This document shows positions 16,688-24,387 of a DNA stretch of 30,913 bases, one piece after another (position 1 is the first letter of the stretch; every line of letters starts with the position of its first letter). The stretch is taken from positions 1-30,913 of the forward strand of contig JAJFUH010000016.1 of NCBI GenBank assembly GCA_021372535.1. Direction: 5' to 3'. This stretch comes from a bacterium (lineage in GTDB: Bacteria; Latescibacterota; Latescibacteria; Latescibacterales; Latescibacteraceae). The position numbers and the translations under genes were made by a program. The notes under the pieces were generated by a model, which was not told the DNA's origin, did not search any database, and worked only from the letters and a program-made list of their open reading frames with translations.

Positions 16688-17643
16688 CGTATAGATTTCC
16701 TTCTCAGCATGTTATTATAATCATATTTTATCCACTTTTCGATTTCCCAGTATTCCACCAATTCAATACGATTAATCGCCCATTCAAGATATTCTCGGCT
16801 AAAATCACAGCCTATCCATTTCCTTTTTAATTGTTCGGATGCTACTGCCGTTGTACCTGAACCCAAAAACGGGTCCAAAACAGTATCTCCTATATTTGAT
16901 GAGGCTAAAATAATCTTTCTTAACAATTCTTCAGGCTTCTGTGTCGGATGCGGAGTTTTTTCATGCATTCCATTACAGGTAGTTGGTATTTCCATAACAT
17001 CCTGGGGCTTTGCTCCGTTGGGGCTTGGTTTCCATATATGATTTTTTCCATTACCGTATTGGCTAGTTAAAGCCTGTGGATGGTCGGGATATTTAAGGGT
17101 ATGTTTCGAGTAAGGAATTCTAATTGAGTCAATATTAAAGGTGAAATTATTTGATTTTCTAAAAAGTAAAATGCTTTCATGGGAGCGTCCCCAATCTTTA
17201 CCTAAATTTGCTTTATTTTTATAATTCCAGATAATCCACCGACAACTTTTAAAAAACTTCATTGAAGGAGCTTTTAAGTCTGCTAATATTTCAGAAAATC
17301 CACAAATATAAAGTGTCCCTGTAGACTTCAAAATTTTAGATGCTGGTTCAATCCATTTCAAAGACCATTCAATATATTTTTTCTGTGATTCAAAATTATC
17401 CCAATCTGCCTTTTTGATGTTATAAGGTGGGTCTGCAAAGATTAAATCTACAGAACATTTTGGTAATGAATTTAGCCAAGTAATCGAATCACCTATCCAA
17501 ATTTCACCGTTGGGGTGTTTGTAAAATAATTCAGGCTTATCAGTATTAATTAAACTAATATCAAAAAGCCTTTTTTCGCCGATCAAATTAATCTCTCCGA
17601 AAAATCGGGGTAATTCTTTATTTCGTATAAATGCTTCTTTCAT
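16684..17643 (-). CDS. DNA adenine methyltransferase, beta class (restriction-modification)
   Basis: 319 residues from the ATG at 17643 (a TTG four codons upstream is possible). DPPYN (motif IV, target adenine) lies near the N-terminus and DPFLGSGTT (motif I, SAM binding) near the C-terminus, the order of beta-class methyltransferases. DPPY points to N6-adenine, though some N4-cytosine enzymes resemble it. HPTQKPEELLRKII and IGCDFSREYLEWAINRI complete the fold. It overlaps the putative endonuclease by four bases, so this is most likely a type II modification enzyme protecting the endonuclease's site. The gene is much more AT-rich than nrdD and nrdG on either side. The recognition sequence cannot be derived from the protein by eye. 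Confidence 0.92.
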   Translation of the reverse strand: MKEAFIRNKELPRFFGEINLIGEKRLFDISLINTDKPELFYKHPNGEIWIGDSITWLNSLPKCSVDLIFADPPYNIKKADWDNFESQKKYIEWSLKWIEPASKILKSTGTLYICGFSEILADLKAPSMKFFKSCRWIIWNYKNKANLGKDWGRSHESILLFRKSNNFTFNIDSIRIPYSKHTLKYPDHPQALTSQYGNGKNHIWKPSPNGAKPQDVMEIPTTCNGMHEKTPHPTQKPEELLRKIILASSNIGDTVLDPFLGSGTTAVASEQLKRKWIGCDFSREYLEWAINRIELVEYWEIEKWIKYDYNNMLRRKSIR

Positions 17644-17714
17644 TTCTATTACCAATATAAATCATTATTCAGTTTATTAGGGCTCTACCATTTCTGAGAG
17701 AGCCCTCATCAAAA

Positions 17715-17894
17715 CTATTTCTTATGTTTGGTTTCGTCAACCAGGACATATCCCATTCCTTTTTCAGGTGTAGGCGGCATACGTTTTCCCTCAACAGCCG
17801 TGATTTCAACACCAGTTTTTCCACCACGCGGGCCAACAACCGCATACTGTCCTGATATAGGAGTATCCGTTCCCGGTTTAAGTCTATCTGTCAT
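17715..17894 (-). CDS. YjzC-like small protein of unknown function
   Basis: 59 residues from the ATG at 17894; the sequence AAAGGTGGTG upstream is its ribosome binding site and contains the alternative GTG start at 17906. The pattern MTDRLKPGTDTPISGQYAVV, then GPRGGKTG and PPTPEKGMGYVLVD, resembles the small YjzC-like family (KPG..AP.SG.Y...G..G), short basic proteins of unknown function. It is the first gene of the AT-rich island on the minus strand, 71 bases before the methyltransferase, so it may belong to the restriction-modification unit as an accessory or regulator. No DNA-binding helix-turn-helix is visible, so a C-protein role is not supported. Confidence 0.65.
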   Translation of the reverse strand: MTDRLKPGTDTPISGQYAVVGPRGGKTGVEITAVEGKRMPPTPEKGMGYVLVDETKHKK

Positions 17895-18161
17895 TTCTTT
17901 CACCACCTTTCTTCGGTAGGATTAAAAACAGCCAATAAGGAGAAAATTATGCTACAACTCAATCACATTAAATGTAAGCAACCCCTATTGCTATTTTTAC
18001 CATTATTATGGTCTTTCGATAAGCCATGATTTTTTATTAATTTTTATTGAGAATCGAATAATTCAATACTTTTCCCCAGTTTCCCCATTTAAAAAAATCA
18101 TCTTTTCCTCTCTCTATATACTTTGTTTGTAATCTTAACGAGAAATTTTCCAATTGTTTCC

Positions 18162-20192
18162 TTACAGAGAATCATCTAATGTCATCGTTGAATATTTCCG
18201 TGCGATAAGCTCCTCGTCGCACTTGGGACAGTACGTGTGCTCCCCCGTAATGTAGCCGTGCTTCGGGCAGATGGAAAAAACCGGCGTTACCGTTATGTAG
18301 GGGATCCGGAACCGTTCGAGGGTCTTTCTTACCAGATTCTTGCACGCTTCCGGGCTGGAAATATGTTCGCTCATGTAGAGGTGGAAGACCGTTCCGCCGG
18401 TGTATTTCCCCTGGAGCGCCTCCTGGTGAGTGAGGGCGGCGAAAGGATCGTCGGTATGCCCGACAGGGAGCTGGCTCGAATTCGTATAGTACGGCGCATC
18501 GAACATGCCGGCCTGGAGAATATCGGGAAACCGTTTCTTGTCTTCCTTGGCGAAACGGTAGGTGGTTCCCTCCGCCGGTGTGGCTTCGAGGTTGAACAGA
18601 TTTCCGGTTTCCTCCTGGAAATCCACGATTTTTTCTCTCATGTGATCGAGAATTTCACAGGCAAACGCATGCCCCCGCTCGTCGGTGATGTCATACTCGT
18701 TCCGGGTGAAATTCCTGATGCATTCGTTGATGCCGTTCACCCCGATAGTGGAAAAATGATTGCGGATGTCCTTGAGATAGCGCTTGGTATATGGGAAAAG
18801 GCTGTTATCGATGAGGCGCTGGATCACCTTGCGTTTGACGGTGAGCGCTTCCTTAGCGAGGATAAGAAGCCCGTCGAGCCGCTCGTAAAAATCCTTCTTG
18901 TCCCCTTTTGCGAGGTACCCGAGACGGGCGCAGTTGACTGTCACCACGCCGATCGAGCCGGTCATTTCAGCCGACCCGAACAGGCCGTTGCCGCGTTTGA
19001 GAAGCTCACGGAGATCGAGCTGGAGACGGCAGCACATGGACCTGACCATGTTGGGCTGCAGGTCGGAGTTGATGAAATTCTGAAAGTACGGGATGCCGTA
19101 CTTGGCGGTCATATCGAACAGCAGGTCGGTATTCGGATGCTCCCACGGGAAGTCCTTGGTGATATTGTAGGTCGGTATCGGGAACGTGAACACCCTGCCT
19201 TTTGCATCTCCGCGGCTCATGACCTCGATGAACGCACGGTTGATCATGTCCATCTCGAACTGCAGGTCGCCGTACGTAAAATCCTGCTCCACACCGCCGA
19301 TGAGGGGCTTTTGCCAGTTCAGGTCCGCCGGGCACACAAGGTCGAACGTGACATTGGTGAACGGCGTCTGCGTTCCCCACCGTGACGGGACATTGAGGTT
19401 GTAGACGAATTCCTGGATGTGCTGGAGCACATCATCGTATGAAAGACGGTCTACGCGGACGAACGGGGCGAGGTACGTATCGAACGAGCTGAACGCCTGG
19501 GCGCCCGCCCATTCGTTCTGGAGCGTGCCAAGGAAATTCACCATCTGCCCGACAGCGCTCGAAAGGTGCTTTGGCGGTGAGGCCTCGACCTTTCCGGGAA
19601 CGCCATTGAATCCGTCATTGAGGAGCGTTCTGAGCGACCAGCCGGCGCAGTATCCCGAAAGCATATCGAGATCGTGGATGTGAATGTCGGCGTTACGGTG
19701 CGCTTCCCCGATCTCTTCGCTGTAGACATGATTGAGCCAGTAGTTGGCGATAACCTTGCCGGAAACGTTGAGTATGAGGCCGCCGAGCGAATAGCCCTGA
19801 TTCGCGTTTGCATTGATGCGCCAGTCGGCGCGGTCGAGATACTCGTTCACCGAGCTGAATACATCGACGACGGTTTTCCGGTCTTCGCGGAGTTTACGGT
19901 GCTGTTCACGGTAGACGATATAGGCGCGGGCGGTTTTCAGATGGTTCGAGGTAATGAGGACATGTTCGACAATATCCTGAATCTGCTCAATTCCCGGTAT
20001 CCCCTTGCGGGAACTGTGGGAAAGAACCTTTATAACCTGCCCTGTCAGCAGCTCCGCCTCGAACTGGTCGAATTCGCCGGATGCAGCGCCTGCTTTTGCA
20101 ATGGCCTTTCGTATTTTATCAGGATCGAAAGCAACACGTCTGCCGTCACGTTTGCGGACCTCGGCAAACGGTACACTGAATTCAAATTTCAT
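18162..20192 (-). CDS. nrdD: Anaerobic (class III) ribonucleoside-triphosphate reductase, large chain without glycyl-radical tail
   Basis: 676 residues. Residues about 10-100 form an ATP-cone (VRKRDGRRVAFDPDKIRKAI), the allosteric activity domain. The ten-stranded barrel follows, with NADIHIHDLDMLSGYCAGWS, NVPSRWGTQTPFTNVTFDL and the SMCCRLQLDLREL loop bearing the thiyl-radical cysteine. Near the C-terminus FSICPKHGYITGEHTYCPKC is the zinc-binding region. The chain then ends within about 20 residues, where NrdD normally continues into the RVxGY glycyl-radical motif. That motif occurs instead in the separate gene at 15375-15563. The enzyme reduces ribonucleotides anaerobically to deoxyribonucleotides. 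GAGG 8 bases before the ATG supports the start. The upstream promoter carries two NrdR-box matches, so regulation by NrdR is likely. Confidence 0.93.
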   Translation of the reverse strand: MKFEFSVPFAEVRKRDGRRVAFDPDKIRKAIAKAGAASGEFDQFEAELLTGQVIKVLSHSSRKGIPGIEQIQDIVEHVLITSNHLKTARAYIVYREQHRKLREDRKTVVDVFSSVNEYLDRADWRINANANQGYSLGGLILNVSGKVIANYWLNHVYSEEIGEAHRNADIHIHDLDMLSGYCAGWSLRTLLNDGFNGVPGKVEASPPKHLSSAVGQMVNFLGTLQNEWAGAQAFSSFDTYLAPFVRVDRLSYDDVLQHIQEFVYNLNVPSRWGTQTPFTNVTFDLVCPADLNWQKPLIGGVEQDFTYGDLQFEMDMINRAFIEVMSRGDAKGRVFTFPIPTYNITKDFPWEHPNTDLLFDMTAKYGIPYFQNFINSDLQPNMVRSMCCRLQLDLRELLKRGNGLFGSAEMTGSIGVVTVNCARLGYLAKGDKKDFYERLDGLLILAKEALTVKRKVIQRLIDNSLFPYTKRYLKDIRNHFSTIGVNGINECIRNFTRNEYDITDERGHAFACEILDHMREKIVDFQEETGNLFNLEATPAEGTTYRFAKEDKKRFPDILQAGMFDAPYYTNSSQLPVGHTDDPFAALTHQEALQGKYTGGTVFHLYMSEHISSPEACKNLVRKTLERFRIPYITVTPVFSICPKHGYITGEHTYCPKCDEELIARKYSTMTLDDSL

Positions 20193-20258
20193 GTTCCGGC
20201 CTCATCAAACAAAAAGTCTATGAAAAGAATATTTATTATCCCGAATATTCAATAAAAA

Positions 20259-20274
20259 TAACTATATTTTGTGT
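20259..20274. promoter_or_regulatory. NrdR box 1
   Basis: TAACTATATTTTGTGT agrees with the core of the NrdR-box consensus acaCwAtATcTtGtgt except at the variable positions. Its key C at 20262 is exactly 31 bp from that of box 2, the three-turn spacing typical of NrdR sites. Confidence 0.75.
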
Positions 20275-20289
20275 GAAAAATAATGTGGG

Positions 20290-20305
20290 GTACAATATGT
20301 TGTTT
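20290..20305. promoter_or_regulatory. NrdR box 2, over the transcription start of nrdD
   Basis: GTACAATATGTTGTTT keeps all core positions of the NrdR consensus. It lies directly after the -10 box, covering the expected start point, where a bound repressor would block polymerase. NrdR itself is not in the window. Confidence 0.75.
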
Positions 20306-20309
20306 TAAT

Positions 20310-20338
20310 TTAATAACTAAACGCCATAATTTTGTCAA
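20310..20338 (-). promoter_or_regulatory. Promoter of nrdD
   Basis: On the minus strand TTGACA (20333-20338), a 17-base spacer, then TATTAA (20310-20315; 4 of 6). The expected start near 20303 falls within NrdR box 2, leaving a leader of about 110 bases. Confidence 0.7.
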
Positions 20339-20654
20339 GCAGTTTTTTTAACACTTCAAAAACAAAAACCTATCGATGCCTTTCTGAATAACTATATGTG
20401 GTATTGTATGGCTTTATGGCACACAATATTTAGACGATTATATAACTCTCTCTACGCTTTTTGTAAAGCCTTTTTTACGTATTAAAGGAAATTTCTTTGG
20501 GATGAATAGGATTCAGGTGCTTGTTTGTCATTATTTTAGATATAATTGCAGCGGCGCGGATATTCTGTTCCGATTATGCTTAATCAATACGAAATTATCG
20601 GTAAAACTGACGTAAAAATGGTTGTCTCTATAAGGGTGATCGATTGCCGGACGG

Positions 20655-20734
20655 CTCCGAACAGCTATCGGAGTATGGCCACAGGAGGGTATCCTGGCGG
20701 GACCGATAAGCAGTGTGTGGCGAATCGGTCCCGC
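20655..20734 (-). other. Three consecutive stem-loops downstream of lemA
   Basis: CTCCGA/TCGGAG (20655-20673), CAGGA/TCCTG (20682-20696) and a perfect 11-bp stem GCGGGACCGAT/ATCGGTCCCGC (20697-20734, 16-base loop) lie nearly back to back, the last two with no base between them. The block starts about 20 bases after the lemA stop. No T-run follows, so it is not a standard terminator. It could be a Rho-type 3' end, a small structured RNA or a palindromic repeat. The strand is assumed from lemA. Confidence 0.4.
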
Positions 20735-20753
20735 TGGGGAGATTGTTCGGGAT

Positions 20754-21332
20754 TTACTTGAATTGCACCTTCGGCGCGGTTTTCGCCCCTTCGACAGACT
20801 CGAATGTTTCCCGGGTTTTGAAATTGAACGCCGAGGCGATCAGATTGGTCGGGAAACGCCGTATATACTGGTTGAACAATTTTACCATATTGATATACCG
20901 TCCGCGCTCGACAGCGATACGGTTTTCCGTGCCCTCGAGCTGATCCTGGAGCATGATGAAATTCTGGTTCGCCTTGAGGTCCGGATAGTTTTCCACCACG
21001 ACCATAAGCCGTGACAGCGCGCCTGTCAGCTCGCCCTCGGCTTTGAGCCGCGCATCGGGTGTCCCTGCGCCGCCGACTTTCGCCCGCGCCTCGGTCACCT
21101 GCGTCAGCACCTCGTTTTCATGCGCCGCATATCCTTTAACAGTTTCCACGAGATTCGGTATGAGGTCGAATCTGCGCTGGTAGACATTTTCGAGCTGCGC
21201 CCATGCCCCGTTGACTTCCTCGTCCATAGTCACCATGGTGTTGTATGTGGTCTTGATCCACGAAAACGCCATGACTCCGACAACAAGGAGCACGAGTAAA
21301 ATAACTGCAAGAACGATAAGAACTTTTCTCAT
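20754..21332 (-). CDS. LemA family protein
   Basis: 192 residues. One N-terminal membrane segment (about 5-27) is followed by the LemA domain of long helices: YNTMVTMDEEVNGAWAQLEN, then YQRRFDLIPNLVETVKGYAAHE, ENYPDLKANQNF and NRIAVERGRYI, all family hallmarks. The domain is expected outside the cytoplasm or in the periplasm with its N-terminal anchor. The biochemical role of LemA is not established; genes of the family often sit beside TPM-domain proteins, as here (24387-23590), in small envelope-related clusters. AGGGAG before the ATG supports the start. It follows the DUF4234-like gene after a 520-base repeat-rich gap, so it is probably a separate transcript. Confidence 0.93.
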   Translation of the reverse strand: MRKVLIVLAVILLVLLVVGVMAFSWIKTTYNTMVTMDEEVNGAWAQLENVYQRRFDLIPNLVETVKGYAAHENEVLTQVTEARAKVGGAGTPDARLKAEGELTGALSRLMVVVENYPDLKANQNFIMLQDQLEGTENRIAVERGRYINMVKLFNQYIRRFPTNLIASAFNFKTRETFESVEGAKTAPKVQFK

Positions 21333-21469
21333 GGTTGTTCACTCCCTTAAATGATGTTTATTTTTGTTTTCAACATGCCAGATTGACAGTCATTGCTGAA
21401 TCCGAAACGATATTTTTTATCCTGGAATTTACCACAAAGGCACAAAGGCACCAAGAGACAAATGATTTT

Positions 21470-21766
21470 TTACCCGATCTGTTCATAAAACTTAATAAAA
21501 CGCGGATTTTCACGGATCGGACGAATTTTCATGGATTTTATTTTTTATTTATTGCTTCGGCGATTAAACAGTGATATCGGATGACGTCATGCCGAACTTG
21601 TTTCGGCATCTATTCCTGCTATTGGTATCATTATTTATCCGCCGGAGCAATATATATTTTAGGTGTTAATGTTTATTAATTGTTAATGATAGTATAAATA
21701 ATATGTTATATAAATTTGTGTCTTTGTGTTTTCGTGGTTATATATATTCATGAATATTCCGGGTTA
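21470..21766. repeat. TTAACCCG-bounded inverted-repeat element, copy 2
   Basis: The left end TTACCCGATCTGTTCATAAA is mirrored on the right by the complement of TTAACCCGGAATATTCATGA. The left end matches 13110-13130 almost base for base, including the following AACGCGGATTTT. It contains a second, different element (21551-21651). Confidence 0.6.
21551..21651. repeat. ATTGCTCCGGCG-bounded MITE-like element B
   Basis: The ends ATTGCTTCGGCGATTAAA and the complement of ATTGCTCCGGCGGATAAA match those of element A (13647-13805). The inner hairpin is ATGCCGAA/TTCGGCAT (21589-21609), different from that of A but of the same GTCAT-hairpin class. Confidence 0.75.
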
Positions 21767-21852
21767 AAAGGTTATCTGTATTATATTTGGTAACTACTAT
21801 TAACCGTTCCCATCATTTACGGGTCTGCATTGATTTCCGTGGTGTTCATACA

Positions 21853-22455
21853 TTACTTCGGCAGAGCCAGTATCAGGAATGTCAGAGCCCAGTAGAGACT
21901 CCCGAGCACAAGCAGGATATTTTCTCCTTTTGAAAACGATGTCCGTACCGGGCTGTCGGGCTGACGGTTTTTCCAGAACCGGTTATAGGTCGCCTGAACG
22001 ACTGCAAGTGGCCAGACCGAACCCGCTGTGGCAAGCACGCTTAAAAAAGTCAGCATGGCGAGTACCGCCGTTCCTTTTACTTTCATTTCAAACAGGGCAA
22101 TCAGAATCAGCAGAATGCTTGCGGCCGTATACAGAAAAATAATCATGCCGGGCGAAGAAAAAGCAGCGCATCCCTCTTCACGGGCGCTGTCACGGATATC
22201 TCTGAACTGACGGTATAAAAGGACGATATTGTACACCGGTACCGACAATCCTGCGGTTCTCCAGCCGGGGCTGATCGATGGATTCCGGTGATTTTTAAGA
22301 AGCTTCCAGTTCCGGTAAAACCAGTAAAACTCGTATATTCCGGCTGAAATTACCGAGAGAACCACAAACCGCCAGGATTCAAGGGCATTGGAAAAGCGAT
22401 GTTTCCCCGTCTGCTTTATGGTGTCGTTTCCGGAAATATTCACTGCACCATTCAT
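21853..22455 (-). CDS. DUF4234-like membrane protein
   Basis: 200 residues with about four to five membrane segments: residues 28-46, 70-80 (short), 105-123, 128-150 and 180-198. The segment SAGIYEFYWFYRNWKLLKNH resembles the DUF4234 signature (giY.iYWfYkNWk). No enzymatic motif is visible. It starts 3 bases after the nucleotidyltransferase-like stop, with a GGGGA ribosome binding site inside the end of that gene, so the two are translated together. Its function is unknown; the pairing suggests a membrane partner for the soluble degenerate nucleotidyltransferase. Confidence 0.75.
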   Translation of the reverse strand: MNGAVNISGNDTIKQTGKHRFSNALESWRFVVLSVISAGIYEFYWFYRNWKLLKNHRNPSISPGWRTAGLSVPVYNIVLLYRQFRDIRDSAREEGCAAFSSPGMIIFLYTAASILLILIALFEMKVKGTAVLAMLTFLSVLATAGSVWPLAVVQATYNRFWKNRQPDSPVRTSFSKGENILLVLGSLYWALTFLILALPK

Positions 22456-22457
22456 GG

Positions 22458-23222
22458 TTATGTCCCCATGTTCCCGCTGTTGTTTTCCGGTTCGCCGGTC
22501 ATGGAATTGATGGCGTTGGAAAGCTTGTCCAGCTCTTCGACATAAAGATCGAATATCTCGTCTGTCTCAGCCTCTCCTGCTTTTATATCCCCGTGCGCTA
22601 TTCCTGTAAGTGTCCTGAAAAGCGAGGCATCGAGACCATATTCAGCCGTGACTGCATCGAGCAGAAGCCCGGTGCCGGCGGGAATATCGCGGCCCTTGAT
22701 GAACAGTGCCCCCGCAAATACGAGCCGGAAAGTCTCGATAGACCGTGTAATGAGATCGGTGAGCGCTTTCTGATTCCCACGCAGGGCAAGGTACTCCGCC
22801 CTGAGATGAAGAAGCTTGCCTTTTATCTCGCGTTCGCACTGGTTCCGGACATCGGAGGGCTCGAAGCTGATACCCTCGAGCACATCATCCCCGTAAACGA
22901 CAGCGTATGAGGTCTTCATGTCCAGAAATTCGAGCGGGTAGGTATCGAGCGACTGTTCGATGAATCCGGGTTCGAGAAAGAGCGGCGTGGTGATGAGCTC
23001 TTTGTGCCAGTTTTTGATATGCCGTGCGCACCGGGCGAGTTCGCTCGGGGTGTTATCATCGACAATCACCATAAAATTGATATGGAGACGGTTTTTATGC
23101 TGTTCCCCCCGTGCAGCCGGGCCATACAGGATAACGGTTCTGAGACTGTCCCCGAATGCCTTGCGAATATCTGCAAGAAACATGTCCGTGGTTTTTTTCA
23201 TATGTTCGGGTATCTGTGTCAT
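22458..23222 (-). CDS. Nucleotidyltransferase-like protein with a degenerate active site
   Basis: 254 residues. Residues 24-52 give the core of a minimal Pol-beta-type nucleotidyltransferase: VILYGPAARGEQHKNRLHIN then FMVIVDD. Functional enzymes have GS..RG....SDxDL, but here GS is GP and both aspartates of DxD are His and Asn (LHINF). Metal-dependent transfer therefore looks lost. The C-terminal half is helical (about 125-235), like the HEPN/substrate-binding partners often found next to such domains. GGAGG before the ATG gives a firm start. It is coupled to the membrane protein at 21853 and lies in a cluster with TPM and LemA genes. A binding or regulatory role is possible; no activity can be assigned. 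Confidence 0.75.
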   Translation of the reverse strand: MTQIPEHMKKTTDMFLADIRKAFGDSLRTVILYGPAARGEQHKNRLHINFMVIVDDNTPSELARCARHIKNWHKELITTPLFLEPGFIEQSLDTYPLEFLDMKTSYAVVYGDDVLEGISFEPSDVRNQCEREIKGKLLHLRAEYLALRGNQKALTDLITRSIETFRLVFAGALFIKGRDIPAGTGLLLDAVTAEYGLDASLFRTLTGIAHGDIKAGEAETDEIFDLYVEELDKLSNAINSMTGEPENNSGNMGT

Positions 23223-23589
23223 GTCGCCTCCGATCTATTATAAAATTCGTTTATGTACCACCGATGAACACTGATAAATACGGAATTTATCAGAATACAA
23301 ATCGTTTCCATTCAAGCTTGGGAAAACTGGTGAAAAACCATCTTTTTGCACACCTATGATGAATTCTTTTCATGTAACGAAAAAATCAAATAATTATATC
23401 ATCCACAAGATTTGATAGAATATGGATTTAGGAGTATTTATTTTCCGATATTGTATTTGATAATTGCTTATAAAAGTATAAATAATTTCTTGAAATTCTT
23501 AGTGCCTTAGTGCCTTAGTGGCTAAAAGATTTTTACCATTAATCCGTGTTCATCCGTGGTGAATTACAATCATTCTTTATTTGGTGGCA
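23223..23589. other. Intergenic region with degenerate repeats
   Basis: It contains a perfect 9-bp hairpin CTGATAAAT/ATTTATCAG (23271-23293) 50 bases upstream of the gene at 23222, a tandem TTAGTGCC motif (23498-23522) and a TCCGTGTTCATCCGTGGT motif (near 23543) that is common in many bacterial spacers. I see no promoter of quality and no gene. Confidence 0.55.
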
Positions 23590-24387
23590 TCAGAATCCCC
23601 GTGACGCTCCTCCTCCGCCCGAAAATCCGCCGCCAAAGCCGCCGAAACCGCCACCTCCGCCGAATCCGCCGCCGAAACCACCGCCATAATGATGTCTTCC
23701 GCCGCCGCCGAGCATACTACCCAGGATCATTCCGGTGAGAAATCCGCCGCCTCCGCCCCGCCGCCTCCTGGAAAGGAGTATGAAAATAACAATGATGAAA
23801 AATATTTTGAAGAGCGGAAAGATCGGACTCGTGGTTCTCTTTACCGGTCGAGGCTGATATTGCTGGGCCTGAGCAGCGCCGCCGCTCAGGGTGACACCCT
23901 TGTCACGGGCGATGACCGAGGCCAGAGCGAGCGCGCCCTGTGCAAGTCCGGTCGTGTAATCGTTCTTTTTCAGGGACGGCACGACATACCGGTCGAGTAT
24001 CTGTCCCGACAGGCCGTCCGTTATGAGAGGTTCGAGACCGTACCCGACCTCGATCTTTACCCGTCGCTCCTGAACCGCGAGAAGGAGGAGAACGCCGTCA
24101 TTACGCTCCTTCGACCCGATACCCCATGCTTTCATGAGTTCCACTGCGTACGTCTGTTCATCGAGCCCACCCATGTCTTTCACGGTCACCACGGCGATTT
24201 CGGCACCGGTCTGGCTCTTGACATCGCGGAGGGCCGATTCAAGCTCGTTTTTTGCGGAGCCGTTCATGACACCGGCGAAATCGTTGACATGCCCCACAGG
24301 TTTTGGGAAATTGACCGCATGACTCAACGGACTCCACAAAAACAGTACGGCAAGTAAGAGAAACCATAGTGAACGTTTTTTATACAC
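23590..24387 (-). CDS. TPM-domain (YgcG-type) exported protein with Gly-rich tail
   Basis: 265 residues from a GTG start at 24387 behind GGAAGGAG. Residues 1-24 form a signal peptide (SHA-VNF). The TPM_phosphatase domain spans about 30-150: VNDFAGVMN, TGAEIAVVTVKDM, WGIGSKERNDGVLLLLAVQE and RRVKIEVGYGLEPLITD. A membrane segment (about 188-205) precedes RRRRGGGGG and a tail of about 60 residues of Gly with Phe, Ser and His, ending GGGASRGF. The arrangement is the usual one for YgcG-like proteins, which sit next to LemA genes in many bacteria. The domain's role is debated (photosystem II repair and acid phosphatase activity in plants; unknown in bacteria). The Gly-rich tail probably faces the cytoplasm if the signal peptide is cleaved. 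Confidence 0.92.
   Translation of the reverse strand: MYKKRSLWFLLLAVLFLWSPLSHAVNFPKPVGHVNDFAGVMNGSAKNELESALRDVKSQTGAEIAVVTVKDMGGLDEQTYAVELMKAWGIGSKERNDGVLLLLAVQERRVKIEVGYGLEPLITDGLSGQILDRYVVPSLKKNDYTTGLAQGALALASVIARDKGVTLSGGAAQAQQYQPRPVKRTTSPIFPLFKIFFIIVIFILLSRRRRGGGGGFLTGMILGSMLGGGGRHHYGGGFGGGFGGGGGFGGFGGGFSGGGGASRGF

Larger units (their letters stand above)
15564..18161. other. AT-rich restriction-modification island inside the nrd locus
   Basis: Between the nrdD large chain and the glycyl-radical gene, base composition drops sharply, with long A/T runs. The island holds the YjzC-like gene, the methyltransferase and the endonuclease, all on the same strand as nrd. I found no transposase, integrase, tRNA or clear direct repeats at its edges. 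The ends are set by composition and gene content only. Confidence 0.65.
20193..20753. other. Intergenic region between nrdD and lemA
   Basis: It holds the nrdD promoter, two NrdR boxes and the stem-loop block. Between about 20345 and 20640 the sequence is AT-rich and I see nothing further. Confidence 0.6.
21333..21852. other. Repeat-filled spacer upstream of lemA
   Basis: It holds the TTAACCCG-bounded element 21470-21766 with the MITE-like element 21551-21651 inside it, plus degenerate ACCACAAAGGCACAAAGGCA (21431-21450) and GTCTTTGTGTTTTCGTGGT (21719-21737) motifs. I see no gene. Confidence 0.65.

Noticed and set aside
17715-17894. Controller (C) protein of the restriction-modification system
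   Set aside because: The small protein has no helix-turn-helix and looks YjzC-like.
18237-19385. 382-codon plus-strand frame
   Set aside because: It is the antisense shadow of nrdD.
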